The notes beneath the pieces are model-generated. The model worked only from the letters and a program-made list of their open reading frames with translations. It made no database searches and had not been told where the DNA came from. A program made the position numbers and the translations under genes. A DNA stretch of 51,905 nucleotides from an uncultured Alphaproteobacteria bacterium. GTDB lineage: Bacteria; Pseudomonadota; Alphaproteobacteria; Rhodobacterales; Rhodobacteraceae. This document shows, piece by piece, positions 18,334 to 26,437 of this stretch. Location of the stretch: the NCBI GenBank assembly GCA_902599445.1, contig CACKFK010000010.1, positions 1-51,905 on the forward strand, in the 5' to 3' direction. Position 1 is the stretch's first letter, and every line of letters starts with the position of its first letter.

Positions 18334-19911
18334 GTGCAATTTGACTTTATTATCGCCGGAGCAGGGCACAATAGTCTGATCACTGCGTGTTACTTATCAA
18401 AAGCCGGGTATTCTTGTAAAATAATAGACGCTCGTGCCATTCCAGGAGGTGGATGCGCAACGGAAGAGGTCTTAGGGCCTGGGTATAAAATTGACACCTG
18501 TTCAACAGGACACACTTTGATTCTTCAAAATCCAATAATAAAGTTAGATGAGTTAGGAATTGTCGAAAAATATGGACTTTCCTACTTGCACCCAGATCCT
18601 GTTGCTCATGTTGCTTTGCCAGATGGTGAACAGATTACTATGTTTCTCGATGTGAAAAAAACAGTCAAAGAACTAGAAAGGTACTCTAAGTCCGATGCCC
18701 TAAATTATGAGCGACTAATTGATGAATTTAATGAGTTACGACCGCTCCTTGGTAAAGCTCGATCCGGTCCCATTGGCCTTGTTCCAAGTCTACAAGATTT
18801 ATTGAAAGATCAGCCTCGTGGCGGTATTTGGTTGCGAAGAATGGCGATGAGCGCAAAAGATGTGATCTTGCATGAATTTGAAAGTCCTCATGTTAGGGCA
18901 TTTATGGGCTGGATGACTTTTCAAACTGCTGTACCAATAGACCAGGCAGGAACAGGCTTATTACCGTATCAAATAACTGCACCTAGACAATCAAATAGCT
19001 GGTCTATTCCAAAGGGCGGTTCAGGAAAGTTAACAGAGGCATTAGTAAATTTTCTCAAAGATAACGGAGCAGAATTCACATATAATGCTGTCGTAGGGAA
19101 TTTAATCATAGACAATGGGCGCTGCATAGGCGTTAGAACTGTGGATAATAAAGAATATTATGGAAAAAAAGGCGTTATTTCCACAATACATATTAAACAT
19201 TTAGTAGACATGGCGCCTAAAGAGCTTTGGGGCGAAAGTTTTCTTTTTGGTGCAGAGACTTACAACGTTGGAGTACCTTTTTTCTCAACATATCTTTCGA
19301 CCTCAGAACCGCCCATTTTTAAAACGCCAAGGGGCCCAAGATCAGCTGTATCAGCTGGTTATGCCGGCTGGTTTGGAGACCTTGTTCAGTCGGGGAGAGA
19401 TATCTATGATGGTAAATTGTCCGAAAAGGTTACTTGGTTACTAGTAGCAACCCCTACACTTGTTGACCCATCGAGAGCTCCTCACGGTCATCATACAGTT
19501 AAGTTTTTAACTCATACGATCTATGATTTGCCTGAAAAAGGACCTAATGGATGGAGCGATCTAAAAACAAAATTTGCAGAAACCTTAATGAGAAAAATTC
19601 AAGAGTTCTGTCCAACTTTTACTGATGACATTATTTTAGATCGGATGGTTAAATCCCCAGTGGATATTGAAATCTGGAACCGGCATATGATAAATGGTGC
19701 TCCTCATGGAGGCGATAGATCTGTTGCATTTTCCGGAGCTCAGAGGCCTGCCCCAGGGTGGGCACAGCACAGAATGCCAATAGAGGGGCTATGGCAAACA
19801 GGTGGGACAACCCACCCAGGAGGTTCAATTACAGGTTATCCAGGCCGAAATGCGGCGATCGTAGTTCTTAAAGATCTTGGAGTAAATCCAGCTGATACGA
19901 TGATTTTCTAA
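18334..19911 (+). CDS. FAD-dependent oxidoreductase, phytoene-dehydrogenase/PYROXD2-like
   Basis: A flavoprotein of 525 residues. The N-terminal dinucleotide motif is FIIAGAGHNSLITACYLSKAGYSCKIIDA, with GGGCATEEVLGPGYKIDTCS after it, and the C-terminal FAD block reads GLWQTGGTTHPGGSITGYPGRNAA. The layout is that of CrtI/PYROXD2-type amine or carotenoid oxidoreductases, but no carotenoid genes are present. The start is a GTG at 18334 preceded by GGGAAG. It has its own promoter and overlapping LacI-type operator. It ends 1 bp before the end of the opposing hydrolase gene. The substrate is unknown; context points to catabolism of the regulon's compound. Confidence 0.88.
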   Translation: MQFDFIIAGAGHNSLITACYLSKAGYSCKIIDARAIPGGGCATEEVLGPGYKIDTCSTGHTLILQNPIIKLDELGIVEKYGLSYLHPDPVAHVALPDGEQITMFLDVKKTVKELERYSKSDALNYERLIDEFNELRPLLGKARSGPIGLVPSLQDLLKDQPRGGIWLRRMAMSAKDVILHEFESPHVRAFMGWMTFQTAVPIDQAGTGLLPYQITAPRQSNSWSIPKGGSGKLTEALVNFLKDNGAEFTYNAVVGNLIIDNGRCIGVRTVDNKEYYGKKGVISTIHIKHLVDMAPKELWGESFLFGAETYNVGVPFFSTYLSTSEPPIFKTPRGPRSAVSAGYAGWFGDLVQSGRDIYDGKLSEKVTWLLVATPTLVDPSRAPHGHHTVKFLTHTIYDLPEKGPNGWSDLKTKFAETLMRKIQEFCPTFTDDIILDRMVKSPVDIEIWNRHMINGAPHGGDRSVAFSGAQRPAPGWAQHRMPIEGLWQTGGTTHPGGSITGYPGRNAAIVVLKDLGVNPADTMIF

Positions 19912-19912
19912 T

Positions 19913-21064
19913 TTATTTCCGAAGGTTTTCTGCCAGCCATTTAAATGAGGCTGGCCCCCATTCTGAATTGTGCTCGAAGGCACAATGACCAGAGTCTTTA
20001 TATATTTTAGCACTTCTTAATCCCGGCACTCCATGTTCCAACATAAAATGAATATTGCTGACTGGTGCCAACCCATCAGTATCGCCATTTATTAAGAGTA
20101 TTGGCATTGATATTTTCTCTACGAGCCCAAGCGACTGTAGAGACCAGGATTTAGAGATTTCGTTTTCTTTTTCTGGAGACCAATGAGGGACCCAGGTGGG
20201 ACCATTTTGATCTCCAAATTTTAATTGAGCTCTTTCATTTCTAGTTTTAACAATTAGAGCCATATCCTGTTCTGAAGGTGAGTTATGAAATGGGTGCCCA
20301 GCAATCGCTACAACCGCTTTGACTTTATTGGGCGCTGTTCCAGCCAACTGTAGAACTGAATAACCGCCCCGGCTGACGCCCAAAGCACCAACACGATTTG
20401 AGTCGATTTCGGGTCTTTTCATTAATGTATTGATTGCTGCTTCCCAGGCTTTTACAGACTCTGGTTCCCAGGGAAACGGATTTTCACCAGTTCCAGGTGC
20501 ATCCATCACCAATGCTGCCATTCCTTCATCCAAAGCCATGTCGGAAGCCCAACCACGATCTTCTTTAAAAACATCTGCCCCACACATAACCAATACAGCA
20601 GGGACTTTAGTTGTAGATTCAGGCGTTCTAAAATGGGCCTTAATAGTTAAACCTTCACAATGGATTTCTAATTCCTGAATCGCTGGTATAATATGCTTGC
20701 AGGCCTTTTTATATGCGCGTACGCAATCTTCACTCACTTGAGTCTTTAAAGGAGATACTTCTGCGGGAAATCTACCTATTGAGTAATATGTTTTTGCTTG
20801 CAAAAAAAATGAACGGGCTTCTTTTTCGTTACCTCGGAGCTCTGCAGAATCGCCGAGATTTTCATATTTTTTTCCAACTTCTCTCCAAATGGGTACCCAT
20901 TTTTCATCTATTGTTGAGGTGAGTGACATCACGATTTCTTCGAACAAATCTAAGTCATCAATCATCTGAAGCCAACGTCGATAGAAGCCACCCCGAGCAA
21001 CAATAAATGGATTTTCACCAGGTTTGTGTGGAAAATCAGAGACTTTTTTTGGCATATTTAACAA
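19913..21064 (-). CDS. Alpha/beta hydrolase, FrsA/2,6-dihydroxypseudooxynicotine hydrolase-like
   Basis: A serine hydrolase of 383 residues with a helical N-terminal region (about residues 1-130) before the alpha/beta core. The oxyanion-side block is PAVLVMCGADVFKEDRG, DAPGTGENPFPWEPES follows, the nucleophile elbow is GVSRGGYSVLQLAG, and the acid and base are likely Asp in LLINGDTDGLAPVSN and His in DSGHCAFEH. The architecture matches the group that includes the C-C hydrolase of nicotine breakdown and DUF1100 esterases. A paralogue lies at 29999. It is divergent from the hydrolase at 21245 across a region with a LacI-type site. Confidence 0.82.
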   Translation of the reverse strand: MLNMPKKVSDFPHKPGENPFIVARGGFYRRWLQMIDDLDLFEEIVMSLTSTIDEKWVPIWREVGKKYENLGDSAELRGNEKEARSFFLQAKTYYSIGRFPAEVSPLKTQVSEDCVRAYKKACKHIIPAIQELEIHCEGLTIKAHFRTPESTTKVPAVLVMCGADVFKEDRGWASDMALDEGMAALVMDAPGTGENPFPWEPESVKAWEAAINTLMKRPEIDSNRVGALGVSRGGYSVLQLAGTAPNKVKAVVAIAGHPFHNSPSEQDMALIVKTRNERAQLKFGDQNGPTWVPHWSPEKENEISKSWSLQSLGLVEKISMPILLINGDTDGLAPVSNIHFMLEHGVPGLRSAKIYKDSGHCAFEHNSEWGPASFKWLAENLRK

Positions 21065-21133
21065 TCTTTATAGGATTTAAAGTATTGATTTTATCATTGT
21101 AGACACAAATATGTTGTTTTGCTAGCATTTTTA

Positions 21134-21147
21134 CGAAAACGATTGCA
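21134..21147. promoter_or_regulatory. LacI-family operator candidate 3 with adjacent inverted repeat
   Basis: CGAAAACGATTGCA keeps the central CG and one full half-site (ATTGCA), with a weaker left arm. It lies 70 bp before the minus-strand hydrolase start and 97 bp before the plus-strand one. Overlapping it, TTGCATA-CTT-TATGCAA at 21143-21159 is a perfect 7-bp inverted repeat that may be a second binding site. Confidence 0.5.
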
Positions 21148-21244
21148 TACTTTATGCAAAGCTGAAAAGGGTCTACTTAGACAATAAGGAATCCCCTATA
21201 CCGTAAACATTTTGATACCAAAAAAAATTCCTAAGGAGTGAGAC

Positions 21245-22153
21245 ATGGAAACAAACCCTGGAAATATAGTTTTGACCGAAACTGTAAATGGGCAGGCTGT
21301 GACTCTCATGATGATAGAGGTTTGGGATGGTTTATACGCTCCAGTTGGAGTTAGAAAACCAGATGGGGACGGTCCGTTCCCAATGGTTCTTTTGGCTTCG
21401 GGCAATGGTGGTGAAGGAATGGAATGGATTAAAGATTCAATGCGCAACAGGGCTTACACCGTTGATAAATTGGTAGAAGCAGGTTTTGCATGTGCTTGGA
21501 CAAGATATAGGACAGAAGTTGAGCTTGGTTATAACAACGGAGGAAAATTGATCCGTGATATTAGGCAAGGGAGAGAAATGTTTAATCGATCCCCATTAGA
21601 GTACGAGGATGAAATTGCTATTGCTGATTATTTTAAAACTGTGCCATGGGTGGATGCAAAAAGATTGTCAATGATAGGTATGAGCCATGGTGGAGAGATG
21701 GTTTTAAAAATGACATCAGAATACCATGGATTTGCAGCAGCCATCGCAAGTGAGCCTGCTAGTCATGAATTTCTTGCCTTAAAACCTGATGATACAGCAT
21801 TTATTAATGAAGAAACTGGGTTGCGAAATATTGAAGAAATGCAAATGGCAGAGGTTGATAAGGTGCGTAGGCGCATAGACCTAACTGTAGCGATGAGACG
21901 AATAGAAAACATAAATACGCCTATTCTCGTAATGGGTCGAGATAAAGATCATTTGCAAGGCATTTTTAGGACCTCCTACGATCTTCTGGCGGAGAGTGGC
22001 AAAAATGCTGACTGGGTTTCATATGATCACGACTATCATGGGTATATTTTCCCAATTCGCGGTAAGGATGGAAAGTATATCTTAAATAAAGTTCAGGAAG
22101 AGGCCATAGCATTTGTAATTGCATGGTTAAAAGAGAAACTCAGTGTAACGTAA
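21245..22153 (+). CDS. Dienelactone-hydrolase-like alpha/beta hydrolase
   Basis: A serine hydrolase of 302 residues without signal peptide. PFPMVLLASGNGGEGMEW is the oxyanion region, the nucleophile elbow is IGMSHGGEMVLK, the acid is probably Asp in MGRDKDHLQGIF, and the base His is in YDHDYHGYIFPI. The fold resembles dienelactone hydrolases or prolyl-oligopeptidase-like esterases. An AAGGAG ribosome-binding site precedes the ATG. It is divergent from the hydrolase at 19913 and precedes the Gfo/Idh/MocA operon by 119 bp, with which it may be co-transcribed. Substrate unknown. Confidence 0.83.
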   Translation: METNPGNIVLTETVNGQAVTLMMIEVWDGLYAPVGVRKPDGDGPFPMVLLASGNGGEGMEWIKDSMRNRAYTVDKLVEAGFACAWTRYRTEVELGYNNGGKLIRDIRQGREMFNRSPLEYEDEIAIADYFKTVPWVDAKRLSMIGMSHGGEMVLKMTSEYHGFAAAIASEPASHEFLALKPDDTAFINEETGLRNIEEMQMAEVDKVRRRIDLTVAMRRIENINTPILVMGRDKDHLQGIFRTSYDLLAESGKNADWVSYDHDYHGYIFPIRGKDGKYILNKVQEEAIAFVIAWLKEKLSVT

Positions 22154-22272
22154 CAAAATGACGATAACCAAAGGTTAAAACAATCATAACGAACAAATGA
22201 GTATAAGGTATGCTAAAGTTTTAAGAGTTAATAATATTTTAAATCTAAGATTTAAGTATGGGAGTTTATCAA

Positions 22273-23331
22273 ATGGATAAATTGGAGGTTGGTATTGTTG
22301 GATTAGGTCGTTGGGCAAGAGTCCTAACACGAGCATCGACTTTGTCTGAGAAAGTTGAAATTGTCGTTGGCTTTAGTCGATCGGCTGATACTAGATCCAA
22401 ATTCGAGGAGGAAACAGGAATACCTTCAGTTTCTTCATTAGATGAGATGTTGTCTAGGGATGATATAAAAGGTGTGATTTTAACAGTGCCGAACGAGCAA
22501 CATTATCCAGTTGCTCTTCAAGTCGCAAAAGCTGGAAAACATGTTTATACGGAAAAGCCTATTGCACATAATCTAGAACATGGTTTAGCAATTGAAAAAT
22601 TACAGGCTGAGTTTGGGATAACGGTCACGGTGGGCCATTCTGCACGACTTTTGGGAGGAGTCCAAGAAATTAAGAAAAGAATTACTGCCGGAGAACTTGG
22701 AAAAGTAGGTTTTTTTGAAGCAAACTTTTCTAATGAGAGAGCATTGGAACTGACACCAGATACTTGGCGGTGGTATAAAGATCGTGCTCCTGGAGGACCT
22801 TTGTCTCAGCTTGCGATACATATGTTTGATGTAGTGAATTACCTTGGTGCAGATATCGTGGAAGCGTCATCGATTGCTTCTAAGCTTTCTCCTGTCGGTG
22901 CTGAGGTGGACGATCAGTCCATGACCTTACTCAAATTCTCTGATGGTGCTATTGCTTATATCGGCACCTGTTGGACATCACCGGGAATATTCGCGTTGCG
23001 TGTTTTTGGTTCAAAAGGCCTAATACACTATGAAATAGATTTTGGTACTTGGGATACGCCGGAAGAAATAAAGAATAGCTCTACTTTTTATATTCAAAGA
23101 GGAAAAGATGGGTTTGGAAAACGTGAAGTGCTGTCGGAGCCTGAAACTAATATGTTCACCGCGGAGCTAGATATCTTTGCTGATAGTTGTAGATCTGGAA
23201 AAACTTCTGTTTTATCTGCTGAAAACGGAAATGAAGCCGTTGCCTGTGTTTATGCAGCTCTCTCTTCAATAGAGCGAAATGGAGCGGGGGTAAAATTGTC
23301 AGAGGTAATAGAGGCAGCGAGCAAAAAATGA
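22273..23331 (+). CDS. Gfo/Idh/MocA family NAD(P)-dependent oxidoreductase
   Basis: A sugar- or polyol-type dehydrogenase of 352 residues. The Rossmann motif is VGIVGLGRWARVLTRA, the cofactor/catalytic block is GKHVYTEKPIAHNLEHG near residue 90, and the C-terminal domain begins around residue 125. The ATG at 22273 is preferred over 22258 because GGGAG lies 8 bases before it. Its last codons overlap the next gene by 4 bp. It opens a tightly coupled operon with a creatininase-family hydrolase, a cupin and a D-2-hydroxyacid dehydrogenase. Substrate unknown. Confidence 0.92.
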   Translation: MDKLEVGIVGLGRWARVLTRASTLSEKVEIVVGFSRSADTRSKFEEETGIPSVSSLDEMLSRDDIKGVILTVPNEQHYPVALQVAKAGKHVYTEKPIAHNLEHGLAIEKLQAEFGITVTVGHSARLLGGVQEIKKRITAGELGKVGFFEANFSNERALELTPDTWRWYKDRAPGGPLSQLAIHMFDVVNYLGADIVEASSIASKLSPVGAEVDDQSMTLLKFSDGAIAYIGTCWTSPGIFALRVFGSKGLIHYEIDFGTWDTPEEIKNSSTFYIQRGKDGFGKREVLSEPETNMFTAELDIFADSCRSGKTSVLSAENGNEAVACVYAALSSIERNGAGVKLSEVIEAASKK

Positions 23332-24098
23332 GCATAAAAACTAGGCTTTTTGCCGAACTAACGCAACCTGAAATTAAGTTCCAGCTAGAGAAAAATCCGC
23401 TTGTTTTATTTCCTACTGGGTCGGTTGAGCAGCACTCAGCACATCTTCCTGCAATCACGGATTCAATAGCCGCTACAACAGTATCCGAGTTAGTAGCTGC
23501 TGAAATGGACGGCTTAGTATTACCTGCTCCTGCTGTGGGTGTCACGCCCATGCACATGCCATACGAAGCCACGGTAACTTTGACTCCCGCAACTTTCCAA
23601 CGGGTCGTGATTGAAATTTGTGAGAGTGCAGCTCAGCATGGTGCAAAAAATCTCATGATCGTTAATTGGCATGAGGGAAATATTGCATCCTTGAGCATTG
23701 CGGCGGAAGAACTTCACCGCAGAGTAGGATATAGAGTGATCGTTGTTCAGGCGTGCTACGTTGCAGAGGAATTATGGGGAGATAATTGTGGTGGGTTAAC
23801 ACATGCCGGTGAGATTGAAGCATTAGCAGTAATGGCTACCCGACCTGATCTCGTTCATTTAGATCGGATTACGGGTGGGTCCGACAAGCGGCAGGGACAG
23901 CATATGGACAAGCTTCGACGAACGCGATCTTTTCAGCCTGTACTCACAGATATACGGAATATAGCTCCATCTGGATGGTACGGAAATCCAGAACCGGCAA
24001 CCGAAAAGCGAGGGCAGGGCATGATGAAAGAGATTGCTGAATATATTGCCTGTGAGGCGACTGAACTATTTGATCAATTAAAGACGGTTCTTCGCTAA
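23328..24098 (+). CDS. Creatininase family metal-dependent amidohydrolase
   Basis: A 256-residue protein of the creatininase/MftE family. The metal-ligand block is FPTGSVEQHSAHLPAITDS (Glu, His and Asp in the family positions), then VNWHEGNIAS (His) and LTHAGEIEALAVMATRPD (Glu). The set of ligands looks complete. True creatininase opens creatinine to creatine, but the family also contains amidases for other cyclic or peptide substrates, so the function is open. The ATGA overlap with the dehydrogenase before it and the TAATG junction with the cupin after it indicate translational coupling. A creatinase-like M24 gene and urease lie further downstream in the window. Confidence 0.9.
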   Translation: MSIKTRLFAELTQPEIKFQLEKNPLVLFPTGSVEQHSAHLPAITDSIAATTVSELVAAEMDGLVLPAPAVGVTPMHMPYEATVTLTPATFQRVVIEICESAAQHGAKNLMIVNWHEGNIASLSIAAEELHRRVGYRVIVVQACYVAEELWGDNCGGLTHAGEIEALAVMATRPDLVHLDRITGGSDKRQGQHMDKLRRTRSFQPVLTDIRNIAPSGWYGNPEPATEKRGQGMMKEIAEYIACEATELFDQLKTVLR

Positions 24099-24475
24099 TG
24101 ATAAGTTTTGTCAGTTCAAAAGAAAGAAAGCGGCTTAAATTACCCGGTAGAGATTCTTCGGAGTTGATGTCGAAGTCATTTGGTTCGTCTTCCACCACAG
24201 TCCGAATAGTGGAGATAGAACCTGGACCAATCAAACGGGGACCACATTTGCACGATACCTTTGAAGAGGTCATTCACGTGCTAGAAGGTGGCGGTCTGCT
24301 AAAAACGAGTGAGGGTGATTTTATACTTAGTAAAGGTGATACGGTTTGCATACCCGCTGGTGTACTCCATCAGACCATAAATAATACAGATGCAATTCTC
24401 CGTCTAATTTGTTTGTTTCCAGTCCATGACATAAAGTATGGAACTAAAGAGTTAGAAAGTTGGAGTAATGCCTAA
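24098..24475 (+). CDS. Small cupin-domain protein
   Basis: A single-domain cupin of 125 residues. Motif 1 is RGPHLHDTFEEVIHVLEGGG (two His, Glu) and motif 2 is GDTVCIPAGVLHQTINN (His), so all four metal ligands are present. Such proteins act as isomerases, lyases, dioxygenases or small-molecule sensors. It is embedded in the operon by 1-bp and 8-bp overlaps with its neighbours and so likely acts in the same pathway, perhaps as isomerase or epimerase. Confidence 0.88.
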   Translation: MISFVSSKERKRLKLPGRDSSELMSKSFGSSSTTVRIVEIEPGPIKRGPHLHDTFEEVIHVLEGGGLLKTSEGDFILSKGDTVCIPAGVLHQTINNTDAILRLICLFPVHDIKYGTKELESWSNA

Positions 24476-25421
24476 AGTTTTATCGCTTCGGCCATTGAAA
24501 GATTTTTATGATTTAGGCGTTTACCCATCGGAAAAACTCTTCGTTTCTGATTTGGATCCTTTACATCCCTACCTGGGTGAGAAAATTTCTAGTGTTGATG
24601 CAGTTATATTACCGGCTGTGGGAATAAAAATTGATAGTTCTTTATTTGAAACCAGTGAAATTAAATTAATCCAAATCACTGGAGCTGGTTTTGATAGGTT
24701 AAATGTAATAGAACTGCGGGAGTTAGGAATTCCAGTTGCAAATATTCCTGGTGGATCTGCAAGTACCGTTTCTGAATACGTACTCACGGTAACATTATCC
24801 CTATTAAGTAATTTAGGCTATAGTACGTCACGTATTCTTCAGGGAGAGTATAGTAGTTTAAGGCATGAACTTATCTCTAAAGGCATAAACCAACTTTCTG
24901 GTTTGACTATAGGAATTATCGGCTATGGTATTATCGGTAAAGCGGTCAAAAGAGCCTTTGAATTTTTTGAAGCCAAAGTTAATTTTTGCGATCCTTGGGT
25001 AGCAGGCAGTTTAGAATTGCCTGACATTTTGTCAGGATCAGATGTCGTCTCAGTACATGTTCCTTTAAATGATGAAACTATGAACCTGATTGGTATTAAT
25101 GAATTAAAAGCTATGAAACCCGGTTCGATATTAATTAATGCCTCACGTGGTGGCGTCGTGGACGAGGATTCATTAGTGAAAGTGCTGAATGAGGAACATC
25201 TTGGAGGTGCTGCTATAGACGTATATTCTCAAGAACCTTTAACCACCCAAAACCCCTATTTACAGTTAAGTGAGAAAGCTGCTAAACGAGTGATACTTAC
25301 TCCCCACCTAGCGGGGATATCTCGTCAGGCTTGGACTAAATTATTTAAAGAATCATGGAAAAATATTGAACGAGTGCTCTTAAATGATGAATTTCCCAAA
25401 TTTGTTGTCAACCAGGAGTGA
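24468..25421 (+). CDS. D-isomer-specific 2-hydroxyacid dehydrogenase
   Basis: A 317-residue NAD(P)-dependent dehydrogenase for 2-hydroxyacids. The NAD motif is GIIGYGIIGKAVKRAFEFF near residue 145. Catalytic residues fit the family: Arg in INASRGGVVDEDSL, Glu in the DVYSQEPL region, and His in ILTPHLAG. It starts within the cupin gene (8-bp overlap) and ends the operon, 25 bp before the opposing amidohydrolase gene. It probably makes or consumes a 2-keto acid from the operon's substrate. Confidence 0.93.
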   Translation: MPKVLSLRPLKDFYDLGVYPSEKLFVSDLDPLHPYLGEKISSVDAVILPAVGIKIDSSLFETSEIKLIQITGAGFDRLNVIELRELGIPVANIPGGSASTVSEYVLTVTLSLLSNLGYSTSRILQGEYSSLRHELISKGINQLSGLTIGIIGYGIIGKAVKRAFEFFEAKVNFCDPWVAGSLELPDILSGSDVVSVHVPLNDETMNLIGINELKAMKPGSILINASRGGVVDEDSLVKVLNEEHLGGAAIDVYSQEPLTTQNPYLQLSEKAAKRVILTPHLAGISRQAWTKLFKESWKNIERVLLNDEFPKFVVNQE

Positions 25422-25446
25422 CGCGATTACAAAAATTAGCTTGAAA

Positions 25447-26403
25447 TCATACTTTTAGTAGTTTCTGTGCGTTCTTATAAAAAATAGCAGCTTTGATCTC
25501 AGCGTCTATTGGAGCGTTTTTTAACCAATTTACGCCAGATTGATTACTTGCATAGGGCCAATCTATGGCAAACAAGATACGATCTGTATCTAACACTTTT
25601 AAGCAAAGTTCTAATGCTGTGTTAGAGAAAAACCCACTGGTGGTAATCCAAAAATTAGATTTAAATATTCGCTCAAAATTCATCTGCTGACCATTTTCCC
25701 TAGCAAGACTTTCTTGGATCCGTGGCAACCAAAAGGGTAAAGCCTCACCTAAGTGTCCTAAAATAATTCTGAGGTTGGGGTGCTTGTCAAAAATACCAGA
25801 AAGTATCATTCGAATTGCCTGGGTCCCAGCTTCGACCCCAAATCCCCATGCGGCTCTTGTCAACATTGGATGACTTTGATCATAAGGAGAATAGTATCTT
25901 GCCGTGACAGCTTTATCTGGTAATGCAGGATGCAAATATATTGGAACATTCAGTTTTTCCGCTTGAGAAAATATTGGCCAAAAAAACTTTTCATCAACCA
26001 TTCTTCCTGCACTAAGACCATGAATCATAGCTCCTTTTAAACCAAGTTCTTCCACGGATCTTTTCAATTCAGCTGCCGCAGCGGTTGGTAAATTTGTTGG
26101 TAACATTGAAAAACCAAGAAACCTACTTGAATTGTCTTCAATAATTTTAGCTAGTGCATTGTTCACATTTTTACATGCCTCAATGGCTACCTCATCAGGT
26201 AAACGTTGGCTCCCTGGTGATTGATGCGATAGTATTTGAACGTCAATGCCTGCGGCATCCATCTCGGAAATTCTTATTCCGGTGAAATCAAATAATCTAT
26301 CACTTATGTTTTTGGGTTGTTTAGCAGCATGCCCTAAATGATTTGCTAGAGCAGGATGCATGAAATGCTCCTCTACCGCCATTATTTTTTGCGTATATTT
26401 CAT
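25447..26403 (-). CDS. Amidohydrolase-2 family decarboxylase, gamma-resorcylate decarboxylase-like
   Basis: A TIM-barrel metalloenzyme of the ACMSD/amidohydrolase-2 family, 318 residues. The metal ligands follow the pattern of gamma-resorcylate (2,6-dihydroxybenzoate) decarboxylase: MAVEEHF in place of HxH near the N-terminus, His in PIYLHPALPD, His in IILGHLGEALPFW, and Asp in FAIDWPYASN. This suggests non-oxidative decarboxylation of a hydroxy-aromatic acid, or hydrolysis of a related compound. The ATG at 26403 is chosen over 26433 because the extra ten residues look non-conserved. It lies 34 bp after the lacI-type gene and is probably co-transcribed and autoregulated with it. Confidence 0.85.
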   Translation of the reverse strand: MKYTQKIMAVEEHFMHPALANHLGHAAKQPKNISDRLFDFTGIRISEMDAAGIDVQILSHQSPGSQRLPDEVAIEACKNVNNALAKIIEDNSSRFLGFSMLPTNLPTAAAAELKRSVEELGLKGAMIHGLSAGRMVDEKFFWPIFSQAEKLNVPIYLHPALPDKAVTARYYSPYDQSHPMLTRAAWGFGVEAGTQAIRMILSGIFDKHPNLRIILGHLGEALPFWLPRIQESLARENGQQMNFERIFKSNFWITTSGFFSNTALELCLKVLDTDRILFAIDWPYASNQSGVNWLKNAPIDAEIKAAIFYKNAQKLLKV

Positions 26404-26437
26404 GAGAATTTTGTATCCTGATTGAAAAGACAATAAC

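Noticed and set aside
18334-19911. Carotenoid biosynthesis (phytoene desaturase)
   Set aside because: No crtB, crtE or other carotenoid gene is nearby; the wider flavoprotein family includes many unrelated oxidoreductases, and the context is catabolic.
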